Shown: positions 8,148-18,400 of the stretch, piece after piece
Layout: each line of letters opens with the position of its first letter
Position numbering within the stretch: position 1 is the stretch's first letter
Assembly: GCA_005791535.1 (NCBI GenBank)
Contig: SXWH01000134.1
Span: 1-57,876 of the forward strand
From: Verrucomicrobiaceae bacterium
GTDB taxonomy: Bacteria; Verrucomicrobiota; Verrucomicrobiia; Chthoniobacterales; Chthoniobacteraceae
DNA length: 57,876 nt
Reading direction: 5' to 3'
The notes under the pieces: generated by a model
What the model saw: only the letters and a program-made list of their open reading frames with translations
Told to the model about the DNA's origin: nothing
Database searches by the model: none
Translations under genes and position numbers: made by a program

Positions 8148-9575
8148 TCACAAATTCCGTTTCTGCTCCCTGCCAAGGCGCTTTTGAACATCCGCAGACA
8201 ACTGAGCCCAGTTCGACTGAAGCCATTGCTGCGCCGCAGCATCGTTCACTTTGCGCCAGTGGCCGAAGAACTTCGCGGCAGCATCCCCGCGCATCTGCGG
8301 ATCGGAAATCGCCAGCGCGAGCCGCATGGAGTCCGACTGGTTTGAGTCCGCATAAACCGCCGCGAGATTCATCCGTCCTTCGTCCGCGAGCGGCCCTGCA
8401 GGCTGCGTGGAAATCCATACCTCCATCGCCTGCGGATGCGTCGCCGCCCACGAACCCAAAGCACCTTTCGTCGCCTCGGTTTTCGCGTCTCCCGCAGGAA
8501 GCGTCGCGATCCAATCGAGCGCCTTTTGCGGTTCAATCGCGCCCCAGGTTGTGCCGAGATGGTCGATTACGCCGTCGCGCATTTCCGCGTCATCAATGCT
8601 TTCGCTCCACTTTACCGCCGCGTGAATATCGCTCGCCGCCCAGACTGTCGCGAGAGTTCCCGCGGCATTCGTCCGCGCTTCCCCGGCGGGCAGTTTTTTC
8701 ACCCACTCGGCCGTCGCAGCGGGGTCGGCGGCGGCCCATGAATTCACAAGCGCCGAGCCCAGATTGATGGCCGCGGCTCCGGTCATCATCGGCGTAAAGT
8801 AGGCCGCTGCGTCGGCGGGATTCTGCCGTGCCCACTCACTCGCAACGAGCACCCGTGCCGTCTCCTTGTTGCCCGGATGCGAAAGCGTCTCGGCCCACGC
8901 GGCAGCCGACTTTGCATCGAGGCCGGTCCACGTTGTAACCAGAGCGTCGAGCATGCTTTGCGAAGTCGAACCCGTGGATACAAACCACGCGGCCGCGCTT
9001 TCGGGATCACGCCGCGCCCAACCCTGCACGAGAGACGTCGCAGCCTCTTCCTTCAATGGTCCCGAAAGATTCGCCTCAACCCACAACCACGCTTCCCGCG
9101 GATTCGAGCCGCCCCATTTCTCAACCGCTGCCACGAGCGCCTCGGATTGCTGGATGCCCGCGGGAAAATTTGCTTTTGCATACTCCATTGCCGCCTTCGG
9201 ATCCTTCGCAGCCCATGCTGCAAACAGTGCCCGGAGAAATTCCAGACGGTCGCCCGCATCTGGAATCTTCGCGGCGATCGCGAGCGCCTTCCGCACATCC
9301 TCCGCCACCAGTCGCGCCGCGAGTGCGCGCAACGTTTCGCCGCGTTCGTCGCGATCGGGATTCGAAATCGCGCGGCTCAAAACACTCATCGGATCGCCTT
9401 GCGCTGACGCCAACCCTGCGCTTCCCGGGTTCTCGGAAGGCGGCACTGTTTTCGCAGCGGCCGGCGCGCTTGTTTCACCGGATCGCTGCGGGCGCATCCA
9501 CTGCATGACGCCAAGCCCGATTACCACGCCTGCGAGGACGAGCAAAACGGACCGGAGATGTGCGGGCTGCGCCAT
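8148..9575 (-). CDS. membrane-anchored helical-repeat protein
   Basis: A 475-aa protein with one N-terminal membrane segment (HLRSVLLVLAGVVIGLGVMQW) followed by a low-complexity linker. The rest is a run of helical repeats of about 30-35 residues with the pattern (A/G)xWAxxDPxAAAxWxxxLPxGxxR. Examples are SLVQGWARRDPESAAAWF, LVNSWAAADPAATAEWV and TLATVWAASDIHAAVKW. Such W/DP/AA repeats are common in verrucomicrobial hypothetical proteins and suggest a protein-binding solenoid. I chose the ATG at 9573-9575; a TTG further upstream would only add a non-hydrophobic tail. It lies 58 bases upstream of the PSCyt1 gene on the same strand, so it may share its transcript and help assemble the exported complex (inference). 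Function unknown. Confidence 0.75.
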   Translation of the reverse strand: MAQPAHLRSVLLVLAGVVIGLGVMQWMRPQRSGETSAPAAAKTVPPSENPGSAGLASAQGDPMSVLSRAISNPDRDERGETLRALAARLVAEDVRKALAIAAKIPDAGDRLEFLRALFAAWAAKDPKAAMEYAKANFPAGIQQSEALVAAVEKWGGSNPREAWLWVEANLSGPLKEEAATSLVQGWARRDPESAAAWFVSTGSTSQSMLDALVTTWTGLDAKSAAAWAETLSHPGNKETARVLVASEWARQNPADAAAYFTPMMTGAAAINLGSALVNSWAAADPAATAEWVKKLPAGEARTNAAGTLATVWAASDIHAAVKWSESIDDAEMRDGVIDHLGTTWGAIEPQKALDWIATLPAGDAKTEATKGALGSWAATHPQAMEVWISTQPAGPLADEGRMNLAAVYADSNQSDSMRLALAISDPQMRGDAAAKFFGHWRKVNDAAAQQWLQSNWAQLSADVQKRLGREQKRNL

Positions 9576-9838
9576 GAGAATCACAATGCAGCGGGCGTCC
9601 GGTGGCCGCAAGCGCGGTGTCTTACAACCTTTTCACGCGCAACGTCGCCGCTCCTTCAAACCGCCGCTTGCCAAAGCGCGCGCGACCGTTAATTCTCCGC
9701 GCCCTCGTCGGAACCTCCGGCGGGATAACAGCACCAAACAAGCACTCGAATCCGGTCGTTCGAACCAGCGCCCATATTACCTGTGCGGCGCAGGGACTTC
9801 CGGAAACCGGGTGCGGGAACCAAGATTGAATTTTCCCA

Positions 9839-10768
9839 ATGATCCGAGTCCAGCAACTGACCAAAAAATACGGCTCCTTCACCGCGGTGAAGGGCATCAG
9901 CTTCGAAGTCGAGAAGGGTGAAATCGTCGGTTTCCTTGGCCCGAACGGCGCGGGGAAATCCACGACGATGAAAATCCTCACCGGCTTTCTTCCTCCGACC
10001 ACGGGACGTGCGAGCATCGCAGGATTCGATGTCTTTGACCAAAGCGTCGAGGCACGCCGCCGACTGGGCTACCTGCCGGAAAACACGCCGCTTTATACCG
10101 AGATGAAAGTCGGCGAGTACCTCCGCTATCGCGCCGCGCTCAAGGGAGTCCCCGGGTCCAAAGTCCGCGAGCGCGTGGGCGATGTGCTCGACCTTTGCCA
10201 AATCAGCGACCGGGAGAAACAACTCATCAGTTCCCTTTCCAAAGGCTACCGCCAGCGAGTGGGTCTCGCGGACGCGCTCGTCCATGATCCCGATTTGCTC
10301 ATTCTCGACGAACCGACCATCGGACTCGACCCAAACCAAATTCGCACGGTCCGCGAGTTGATCAAGAACCTCGCCGAAAAGCGAACCGTGCTCATCTCGA
10401 CGCACATCCTTCCGGAAGTAGAAATGATGTGCTCGCGCGTCGTCGTCATCCATCGCGGACAAATCCGCGCCACCGACACCGCCGAGAACCTGCGGAAGAA
10501 TCACCGTGCAGTCGGTGAACTCGTTCTGGAGGCCAAGGCCGGTCCCGACGCCGTGGATGCGCTCAAGGCAATTCCCACGGTGAAAGATGTCACCGCAACC
10601 CCGGACGGCGATTGGACTACCTTTACGCTTCGTCTCGACGCCAACGCCGAACCCGGCGCGGAAATCATGCGTCTTGCGATGGAGCGCAAGTGGGAGGTCC
10701 GCGAAATCCACCAGAAACGCGCGACGCTTGAAGACGTCTTCGCCGAACTCACCACCTCCGAACACTAA
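9839..10768 (+). CDS. ABC transporter ATP-binding protein (GldA-like)
   Basis: A 309-aa ABC-type ATPase. Walker A is GPNGAGKST (34-42), the signature region is LSKGYRQ (133-139), Walker B is LLILDEPT (153-160) and the switch His is in STHIL (His189). A C-terminal extension of about 80 residues matches the CcmA/GldA/NatA subfamily. It heads a four-gene unit with gaps of 21, 18 and 12 bases: ATPase, ABC-2 permease, GldG-like protein, DUF4340 protein. In Bacteroidetes GldA-GldF-GldG is required for gliding, but the same set without other gld genes occurs widely in Verrucomicrobia with unknown cargo. The ATPase call is certain; the transported substrate is not known. Confidence 0.95.
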   Translation: MIRVQQLTKKYGSFTAVKGISFEVEKGEIVGFLGPNGAGKSTTMKILTGFLPPTTGRASIAGFDVFDQSVEARRRLGYLPENTPLYTEMKVGEYLRYRAALKGVPGSKVRERVGDVLDLCQISDREKQLISSLSKGYRQRVGLADALVHDPDLLILDEPTIGLDPNQIRTVRELIKNLAEKRTVLISTHILPEVEMMCSRVVVIHRGQIRATDTAENLRKNHRAVGELVLEAKAGPDAVDALKAIPTVKDVTATPDGDWTTFTLRLDANAEPGAEIMRLAMERKWEVREIHQKRATLEDVFAELTTSEH

Positions 10769-10789
10769 GCCACTTTCCTGATTTTAAAG

Positions 10790-11551
10790 ATGAGAACCTT
10801 CCTCGTTCAAATGATGCGCGAAGTCCGCAGCATCTTCAACACAGCGATCGCCTACGTCGTAATGGCAGGCCTGCTATTCCTTCTCGGCTTCACGTTTCAG
10901 ACCGTAGTCTCGATTATCAACAAGTCGCCGTCCGATATCACAGTTCTGGAGGGCGCTTTTGGAAACAATTTGTTCTTTTTCATCTTCGCCATCACGACAT
11001 CTCTCGTGACGATGCGAACCTACTCGGAGGAATTCCGTATGGGCACGATAGAAATGCTGACCACCGCTCCTGTCAAAGAATGGCAGATCGTTCTCGCGAA
11101 GTTCTTTGGAACTGTGATCTTTTACGCAATCACGCTCGCCCCGACTCTCGCATTCTTCACCATTTTCTCCGTCGTCAGCAATTCTCATCCGGCGGCCAAA
11201 GGTCCGGGGGCTTTCTACGGCGCGTATTTACTCCTATTCCTAATCGCGATGCTTTTTATCGCGATTGGAAACTTCGCCAGTTCTCTCGTGAAGGATCAGG
11301 TGAACGCGGCGGTGATAAGCATCACGTTCAAGATCATTTACCTGGTCGGACCAGTGATGCTCGGAATCCTGCTTACGGTAACAGACCCGCGAGCTCGGGC
11401 CGCTGAAGAGTTCATAAGTCCGGTGATGCACATGCGAGACTTTTCACAGGGGGTGATCGATACTCGCCGGATAGTCTGGTATCTATCGCTAACGGCGTTT
11501 TTCCTCATTCTCACCCACCACGTTTTCCACAGCCGGAAACTGAAATCGTAA
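10790..11551 (+). CDS. ABC-2 type permease (GldF-like)
   Basis: A 253-aa integral membrane protein with about six hydrophobic segments, among them AIAYVVMAGLLFLLGFTF, FFIFAITTSLVTM and the final WYLSLTAFFLILTHHVFH. The family segment MRTYSEEFRMGTIEMLTTAPVKEWQIVLAKF marks the ABC-2/GldF permease type. It would form the membrane channel for the ATPase encoded 21 bases upstream. The GldG-like gene follows after 18 bases. Substrate unknown. Confidence 0.92.
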   Translation: MRTFLVQMMREVRSIFNTAIAYVVMAGLLFLLGFTFQTVVSIINKSPSDITVLEGAFGNNLFFFIFAITTSLVTMRTYSEEFRMGTIEMLTTAPVKEWQIVLAKFFGTVIFYAITLAPTLAFFTIFSVVSNSHPAAKGPGAFYGAYLLLFLIAMLFIAIGNFASSLVKDQVNAAVISITFKIIYLVGPVMLGILLTVTDPRARAAEEFISPVMHMRDFSQGVIDTRRIVWYLSLTAFFLILTHHVFHSRKLKS

Positions 11552-11569
11552 CCACAACTGCCGCCGACC

Positions 11570-13327
11570 ATGGAAACACCGGACACAATTCCCGCCCAGC
11601 AAACCGAACCGAAGGATGCAGCGCCAAAGCTCCGCATTGGACGTTTGGAGGTGGGCATCAACATCGTCGTCCAACTCATCGTTATGCTCGCGATGCTGGT
11701 GATGATCAACTACGTCAGCAACAAATACTACAAGCGGTGGAATTGGGCCCGTAATCAGCAGGTCGAGCTCAGCGACATGACTCGCAGTCTGCTGGAGAAT
11801 CTGCCCAAACCGATGCGAGCGATCGTATTTTTCTCAGATCCCGGCGAGGCCGAACAGGACGCCCGCACGATGCTGCGCGAGTATGAATTCGCCGCCGGCG
11901 GAAAGCTGACGGTCGAAGACGTAAATCCCGAACTCAATTTCGCCCGCGCCCGTGATTTGCAGGCAAAATACAAGTTCGGCGCGATCGAGAACGTCATCAT
12001 TCTCGACTACGACGGACGCAGCAAATTCATCAACTCCGCGGAACTGGCGGAGATGGAACAGCGCGATCCGATGGCCGAAATGCAGGCGCGGATGCAGGGT
12101 CAATCGCTTCCTCCGCCCCGAATGATTTCCTTCAACGGCGAACAGGTTCTGACCAACGAAATTCTGGCCCTCACGGAACCCAAGCAGAACAAAATCTACC
12201 TGCTGAACGGCCACGGTGAGTACGACCTCGGCGGCAAGAAAACTGAGGGCCTGAAGCTCTATGCGCAGCGGCAGAATCTGCTGCTCGCAAACCTCACCCT
12301 TGCGGACGTGGATAGAATTCCGGATGACGCAAGTTCGGTGATGATTCTGGGGCCGAAGTTCGACTACACCGAGCGCGATCTGAAGGTCATTACGGAATAT
12401 TGGGATCGCAAGGGACGCATTTTCATCACACTCGGCAAAACCGGAGGAAAGACGCCAAACCTGTTCTCGTGGCTCTCCGCACGTGGTGTGCGGCCGCAAG
12501 ACGACTACGTGCTGCGCGTCGCAAATGCTGGCGGTGTCCAGGTGCTGCAATCCGGGGCGATTATCTCCGCCACTCCGTCGCCCGTGACCAGCACACTTGA
12601 GGGCGTCGCGCTTGAACTCATCGGCGCGACCCAGTCCTTCGAACTCGACCGAGCGAAGGAAACCACCGAGCAACTCAAACTGACGGGCATTCTCGTCTCA
12701 CCGCAGGGATTCTGGGGTGATTCGGAATTCAATGAAGGAGACACCGAAGCACCGCTTTTTGATCCAAAGAAGGATCGGCAGGGACCGCTCCTGCTCGGCG
12801 TGCTTGTTGAGAAGGGCAGCTCCACAGACCCAAACGTGAAACTCGAAACATCGCGACTCGTCGTGGTCGGCAACAGCGATTTCCTCACCGACGACGGCCT
12901 GCGCGCCGCGCCGATGGCACTCGACCTCACTTCGAACAGCGTAAACTGGATGCTCAACCGCGACGTCCTCATCAAGATTCCGCCGAAGCAGAAGAATAAA
13001 CTCACGCTTTCGCTTTCACTCGAGCAGCTCAATACCATCCGCCTTTGGACGATGATTTACATTCCGCTGATCGTGGCGCTCATCGGCTTGTATTACCTCT
13101 GCTCGCGGCACGGGAAGAATCTCTTCATCATCACTGCCTGGCTCGCCGGTGCATTCCTCGCGGGCGTGGCGGCCTGGTATATCCTTCTCTGGCGTCTCGG
13201 CATGGAGGAGGCGAAGAGCGTCCCGCGGAATCTGCTCATCGCGATCGGAATCGCGGTCGCTCTCACGGTGATTTCGATTGTGATCAATCGTCACGAAAAC
13301 CAAAAGCGCGAGGCTTCAAAGAACTAG
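11570..13327 (+). CDS. GldG-like ABC transporter accessory protein
   Basis: A 585-aa membrane protein with one N-terminal transmembrane segment (about 29-49), a large extracytoplasmic region and three C-terminal hydrophobic segments (about 493-510, 518-540 and 555-575). The soluble part carries the GldG / ABC-type uncharacterised transport domain: RSLLENLPKPMRAIVFFSD, YEFAAGGKLTVEDVNPE and KIYLLNGHGEYDLG are recognisable. In the gliding-associated ABC transporter GldG partners GldF and GldA. Here the same order is kept (ATPase, permease, GldG) and a DUF4340 gene follows after 12 bases. The extra C-terminal helices suggest tight membrane packing with the permease. Role in motility is not implied. 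Confidence 0.88.
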   Translation: METPDTIPAQQTEPKDAAPKLRIGRLEVGINIVVQLIVMLAMLVMINYVSNKYYKRWNWARNQQVELSDMTRSLLENLPKPMRAIVFFSDPGEAEQDARTMLREYEFAAGGKLTVEDVNPELNFARARDLQAKYKFGAIENVIILDYDGRSKFINSAELAEMEQRDPMAEMQARMQGQSLPPPRMISFNGEQVLTNEILALTEPKQNKIYLLNGHGEYDLGGKKTEGLKLYAQRQNLLLANLTLADVDRIPDDASSVMILGPKFDYTERDLKVITEYWDRKGRIFITLGKTGGKTPNLFSWLSARGVRPQDDYVLRVANAGGVQVLQSGAIISATPSPVTSTLEGVALELIGATQSFELDRAKETTEQLKLTGILVSPQGFWGDSEFNEGDTEAPLFDPKKDRQGPLLLGVLVEKGSSTDPNVKLETSRLVVVGNSDFLTDDGLRAAPMALDLTSNSVNWMLNRDVLIKIPPKQKNKLTLSLSLEQLNTIRLWTMIYIPLIVALIGLYYLCSRHGKNLFIITAWLAGAFLAGVAAWYILLWRLGMEEAKSVPRNLLIAIGIAVALTVISIVINRHENQKREASKN

Positions 13328-13339
13328 TCCATTTCCGCC

Positions 13340-15355
13340 ATGAAATCATTCCGCAGCACCATCGTCCTCGTCATTCTCGGACTCGTCTTCTGGGGATATC
13401 TGAAATTCTACGATGACCGGTTCGCCGGCACGGATGGCGTCACAAAAACAACCGGCATCGACCGGCGGAAAGTGGATTCCTTCAGTATCCGCAACGGCGA
13501 GGGCGAACTGAAATTCACGCAAACCGACGGGGTCTGGATGATCGAGACTCCGGTGAAAGACCGTGCCGACGACGGCGCGGTGGCAACGCTATTCACGACG
13601 CTCGAAGGGCTCGACATGAACCTCCGAAAAGTCCCGGTGCCGAAGGGCAAGGACATCCGCGAGATTCAGCGCGAACTCGGTGTGGCCAAGGGCGAAGTGA
13701 GCATCAAACTCACCGGCGAGAAACCGCTCGAATTGCTCGTAGGCAAGGAAACCGCGGTGGATGGTCGCGTTTACGGCCGAATCGACGGCGCCGATACGAT
13801 GTACGTCCTGCCAGCCGAAGTGCGGAAGCTTCTGATCAAAGGAGTCAAGGACTGGCGCGATCGCAAGCTCACGAGCATCGCAGCCGCAGAGGTGCAACGC
13901 GTCATCTTGAAAACCGCGAAGGGAGAAATCGAAGCCGAGAGAAAGGCCGGAAACTGGAACCTCATCCGGCCGTTAAAGGCGCGGGCAGACAATCAAAAGA
14001 TGAACGACCTCATCGCGAACACGACCGCACCCAGCATCGAGGATTTCATCGCCGATTCGAAAGACCTCGCGACCTTTGGACTGATCGAGCCACGCGCCAC
14101 GCTCGTGTTTCACACCGAAGGCGGGAAGGAACCGATCACAGTGCAGATTGGAGCACTCAAGGAAATGCCAGCGGAGGAGAAGAAGCCGGACGCGAAGGCC
14201 GAGGAAAAGAATGATGCAGCCAAGCCCGCACCAAAGCCGCCGGCGGTTGTTTACGCGAAAGTGAGCACGCGCGACGGAATCGTGACTGTTCCCACTGCAA
14301 TCGAAAGCGTACTCTCCACCCAGCCGAATGATCTTCGGGACACCAGCCTGCTGCGCGTGCAACCGGACATCGTGGACCGCATCACCATTGAGAGCGGAAC
14401 CTCGAAGCTCGTGCTCGGTCGCGACGGCGAGGAATGGAAGCGGAAGACTGCAGGAAAGCCGGACGAAGCCGTCAACTCCGGTGCCGCAAACAAGCTGCTC
14501 AACGACCTCACCAATGCAAAAGCAGTCCGCTTTGTCGAAGACGTCGCGAGCGACCTGAAAAAGTACGCGCTCGATCGTCCCGCATTCGCGCTCACGCTGA
14601 GCAGCTACTCCACGGAAGGCACGCCGGAGTCCGATCCCGGCGAGAAGCCGATCTCGAAGATCCTGCTCGGCAACATGGAAGGTGATTCCATTTTCGCAAA
14701 GCTCTCGGATGAACCGTTCATCGTAGCCGTGCCTGCGCGACTCGCCGAGGGACTCTCCGCCGACCCGTTGGTGTGGCAGGACTTGAAAATCTACGACTTG
14801 AATAAGAACGATATCGTCCGCCTCGAAATCGCACGCAAGGAACAGCCCTCTGTGACGATGGAACTCGACGCGCAGAAGGTTTGGAAGCTTTCGAAGGGCG
14901 ATGGCGCCGTGAACCAGAGCGCCGTGCAGTCGCTCATCAATACGCTCCACTCGCTGCGCGCAGTCCGCTGGACTGGCGCGACGGACGCAGTCGTGCAGGG
15001 TTTGGATAAACCCTCCATCGTGGTCCAATTCACGCTCGCCGACAAAAAGACCGGGAAACTCTCCATAGGCAGCGCGAATGCCGACCTTCTCCGCCACGCC
15101 ACCTGCCAGGGAAAAACGGGGACGTTTCTACTAAACCAACCCGATGTCAGCGCATTCGAGGCGGTGCTCATCGAAGGTCAGAAACCGGCCACGCCACCAA
15201 CCCCCGAAAACGCCCCTGTGACCCCTTCGGTACCCGCCCAAAACATGCCTACGCCGGCTCCGGCTGCGCAACCGGTAGCAGCGCCCCCGAAGGTCCAGGA
15301 AGCGCCGACCAGTGAATTCAAACCCGCGCCGGAATCCGTGCCCGCCGCGCAATAA
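13340..15355 (+). CDS. DUF4340 domain-containing protein
   Basis: A 671-aa protein with an N-terminal membrane anchor (TIVLVILGLVFWGYLKF) and repeated DUF4340-type segments. The pattern of a short beta element, then KLTGEKPLELLVGKE, then VYVLPAEVRKLL-like text recurs: YGRIDGADTMYVLPAEVRKL, YAKVSTRDGIVTVPTAIESV, IFAKLSDEPFIVAVPARLAE. Each block carries a phrase such as DWRDRKL, LRDTSLL or WQDLKIY. The C-terminal ~60 residues are Pro/Ala-rich, probably disordered. DUF4340 proteins regularly follow GldG-like genes in this phylum and are thought to be periplasmic partners of the ABC complex, with unknown activity. It is the last gene of the four-gene unit. Confidence 0.88.
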   Translation: MKSFRSTIVLVILGLVFWGYLKFYDDRFAGTDGVTKTTGIDRRKVDSFSIRNGEGELKFTQTDGVWMIETPVKDRADDGAVATLFTTLEGLDMNLRKVPVPKGKDIREIQRELGVAKGEVSIKLTGEKPLELLVGKETAVDGRVYGRIDGADTMYVLPAEVRKLLIKGVKDWRDRKLTSIAAAEVQRVILKTAKGEIEAERKAGNWNLIRPLKARADNQKMNDLIANTTAPSIEDFIADSKDLATFGLIEPRATLVFHTEGGKEPITVQIGALKEMPAEEKKPDAKAEEKNDAAKPAPKPPAVVYAKVSTRDGIVTVPTAIESVLSTQPNDLRDTSLLRVQPDIVDRITIESGTSKLVLGRDGEEWKRKTAGKPDEAVNSGAANKLLNDLTNAKAVRFVEDVASDLKKYALDRPAFALTLSSYSTEGTPESDPGEKPISKILLGNMEGDSIFAKLSDEPFIVAVPARLAEGLSADPLVWQDLKIYDLNKNDIVRLEIARKEQPSVTMELDAQKVWKLSKGDGAVNQSAVQSLINTLHSLRAVRWTGATDAVVQGLDKPSIVVQFTLADKKTGKLSIGSANADLLRHATCQGKTGTFLLNQPDVSAFEAVLIEGQKPATPPTPENAPVTPSVPAQNMPTPAPAAQPVAAPPKVQEAPTSEFKPAPESVPAAQ

Positions 15356-15365
15356 AGCGGTGCGA

Positions 15366-15413
15366 CCTCACGCAGTGAGGACCGGAGCTATTCAGCGGGC
15401 ATCGCAAACCCGC
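15366..15413. terminator. hairpins between convergent genes
   Basis: Two inverted repeats lie in the 72-base gap between the convergent DUF4340 and CotH genes: CCTCAC/GTGAGG (15366-15371 with 15375-15380, loop GCA) and GCGGG/CCCGC (15395-15399 with 15409-15413). A short T-run, CTTTTCC, follows on the plus strand. This probably ends transcription from the plus-strand operon and perhaps from both sides. The stems are short, so the call is tentative. Confidence 0.4.
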
Positions 15414-15427
15414 ATTCCGGCTTTTCC

Positions 15428-18400
15428 TTACGGCTTGACTGCGCGGACACGCATGTAGCGAGGCGACGCTCCGATTGGCGAGGTATCACGGAAGCAGACC
15501 TCTTCGACGCCGTTTCCAAGGTCAGTTGCATTCACGAATATGCCTGCATTGGTCCATCCACCGGCGTTCGTGATGTCTCCGTTGATTTCAACGAGATAGG
15601 TCACATCGAGGGCGTTCTTCGGCCGCCGGAACGTGACACAGAGGTAGTCGCTGCCCGACACGTTAACTCTTCCCCCGATCGCAATCGAACCTGGGTTATC
15701 GGCGGTTTTTGGCAGGCGGCCGAAAGCGAATTCAGCAAAGTTATTAAGCCCGTCGCCATCGGGATCGGCGGTGAGTGCACCAGACGTATTCGGATTCAGC
15801 AACGTCGGGATTTCCGCAAGCGTGAAGTAGTCCCATCGCCAGCCTTCGAAGACGCGGGAGTTCTGCGTATCGCCAGCATTCGGACTCCCATTCTGATCGG
15901 CACTAAGCGCCCAAGTGGTCGGTGTGCTATAGGAATCGTATGCTGGCACCGCATCACGGACGACAAAACTCCGATACTGTCCCGTAGGAACCGGGAACCA
16001 GTCGTCGTCATACGTGAAGTCGAGAACTTCCTCACCAACGATGTCCTCGATCCGAAGGCGTTCCCCTCCATTGTCGAGGTTTCCTTCGAATTCCCCGGCG
16101 ATCGGACGTCCGGTGCCATATCGCGCTTCAAATGCTGCCTGACTCGCGACGACGAGGCATCGGGCTCCCGCTGGAAGTGAATAACCTGCCGGGAAAGTAA
16201 AATCGATACCTTCCTCGAATCGCGCACCACCCAAATCCAGAGCACTTGCGCCGGTATTCACGAGTTCGATGAATTCAAAATCGCTCGCAACCAAACCAGG
16301 CAGCACTGCGAGTTCGGCCGGAGTAGCCGGCGCAGGCCGGAAATTGAGTTCCGAGACTCGGAGCTGGTTCTGGTGCGCAGTCGCGGTGCCCGTGTACGTC
16401 TGGGTCTGAACCACCGTGTAGCCTGCGGATAGATCCATCGGATTTACCGGCTTGCTCAGCGTAATCGAACCGCCGCGCGCGGACAGCTGGCGATCGTAGG
16501 GGCCCGTAACGAAGCGATACTCATTACCTTTCGGCGAAACAGTCCGCTGGCGGAAGGCCCACGGCTGATTGGCGACCACGAGTTGGTTGATGTAGCCGGA
16601 ATTCGTGCCCTGCGTAGTCGCCGCTCCCTGCGCGGGAATCACAGTGCCGCCGCGGAACCGGATGTTCACGTCGCCGGAAATCTTCCATCCCGAGATATCG
16701 ACGGCTTCATTGGATGTATTGCGGATGACAAAATACTCGAATGATTGGGGATTCGTTCCCGAAGGTAGAGAAGCAGGAAGTCCGGCAGTCGGGTTCGGGT
16801 TGAACTGCTCGATCACGAGCGATGGATTCGCAGACTGGCTCGAAGGGAGAGGAATCGTGCCACTCACCGGCGGAGTCGGGTTGAAAAAGAAGTCCCGGCG
16901 GCCCGTCACAAACGGGAGTAGGCTCGTCGATCCATCCCCCCAGTTCGCGTAAGGATTTGCGCCCGGGTAGGGCGGAATTGGATTTGAGTGAGTGATGCGT
17001 GCCCCCTGAGCGCGAACCGTATGATCATTCATACGGCTGTCCGTGTAGGCGATTTGCGTGCCGGAGCCATCCACCCAGAAGCCCCAAGCCCGGGCCTCCA
17101 AGTCGGCATCGTCAACGCCAGTCTGGGGATTGTTTGGATTTGGATCGATTTGATTCAGCAACGCGTTCACACGCTGGGTCAGATAACTGTTCGTCTCGGT
17201 GGCAGACCCGTAAAATTGCTCAGCAAGCGTGCGAAGGCGCCGGACGAACATGGCATTGAGCTCCGGCGTGCCGTAAACGATCGAGATCACGCGATTTGTG
17301 TTCACACCAATCTGGAGCGGTCCCTGGCTGTGAATATCGTCATCGAAGTAGCCGCCGCCGCTTGCGTTCCATGTGTGACCGAGACTCAAATCCTGATCCC
17401 AAGGCAGAAGACTCCACTCGCGAGTGCCGTTGGTGTCGCGATAGATGTAATAGTTCTTGTGGCCGAAATCGCGTCCGAGAATGACCGAATGTGTCGCCAG
17501 CCAATTGATTGCCGATGCAATGTCACCGTTATCGTATAGAAAACGCAGGCGATCCGTCATCGTGTTCGTGCTTGCAACACCGGCAACGAATGCCGCCAGA
17601 TCGGCGCTATTCCCGTCATCCGGATTCTTCTTTTCGACGCTGTTATTGCCGGTCGTGATGGTCGCTGAATCCAGTTGATTGTAAACCTTGTACAATGCAC
17701 CAGCGGTGTTATCGAGCCCCTCCCGCTGGAGCCATGCCTCGTTCGCATTTTCCACAAGATCGTAAAGCCCCTTGAAGGTGCCGTTTTGGTGCACGCGAAT
17801 GATGACCGCGTAGTGGGATGCATAGTGGAGGGATTTTTCGAAAGCTTCCCAAGCCACTGTGTTGCGGACTTTCGATTTGTCCGCATAGTTGCTCAGAATA
17901 TTTGTTCCGGTGGAATCCGGCTCTCCATCCTTCCATCGGAATTTTTTGTCCTTCGCAAAGCTCAAGTCATGGCTCTTTTTCGGCATTCCAGTGGTGGATT
18001 GCCCGTGAATATTCACCAGAACATTGTCGTAAAAGCGGCCCTTCGGCGCGACATATCCGACCGGCGGACTGTCCTTTGAGAGTGGCTTGAAGTAGAATGA
18101 GCAACGCGTTCCGGTCGCGTTCACCGTGTTATCCGTTCCGGTGAAGAACCAGTGCAGCAACGGTAGCGTGGAATTCCCGGTGCTTACCTGTGCGACCGTG
18201 CCGTAGTAGATTTCGGCTTCGGTCGTGGCATCGGGCGCCGGATTTGTGAGGGGGCCGCTCGTGCCAAAGTTATACGGCGGTGAGTAGGAATACAGGTTGT
18301 TGACGTCGCGTGCTTCGATACGCCAGCGAATCATTTCACCCGGCGCGAGGCTCGTTGTGGGCACCAGCGCAGAATAGATACCGTCGCCGGCAATCACATC

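Noticed and set aside
9756..9766. GTTCGAACC-like T-arm suggestive of a tRNA upstream of the ABC operon
   Set aside because: No acceptor stem, D-arm or anticodon arm can be folded around it.
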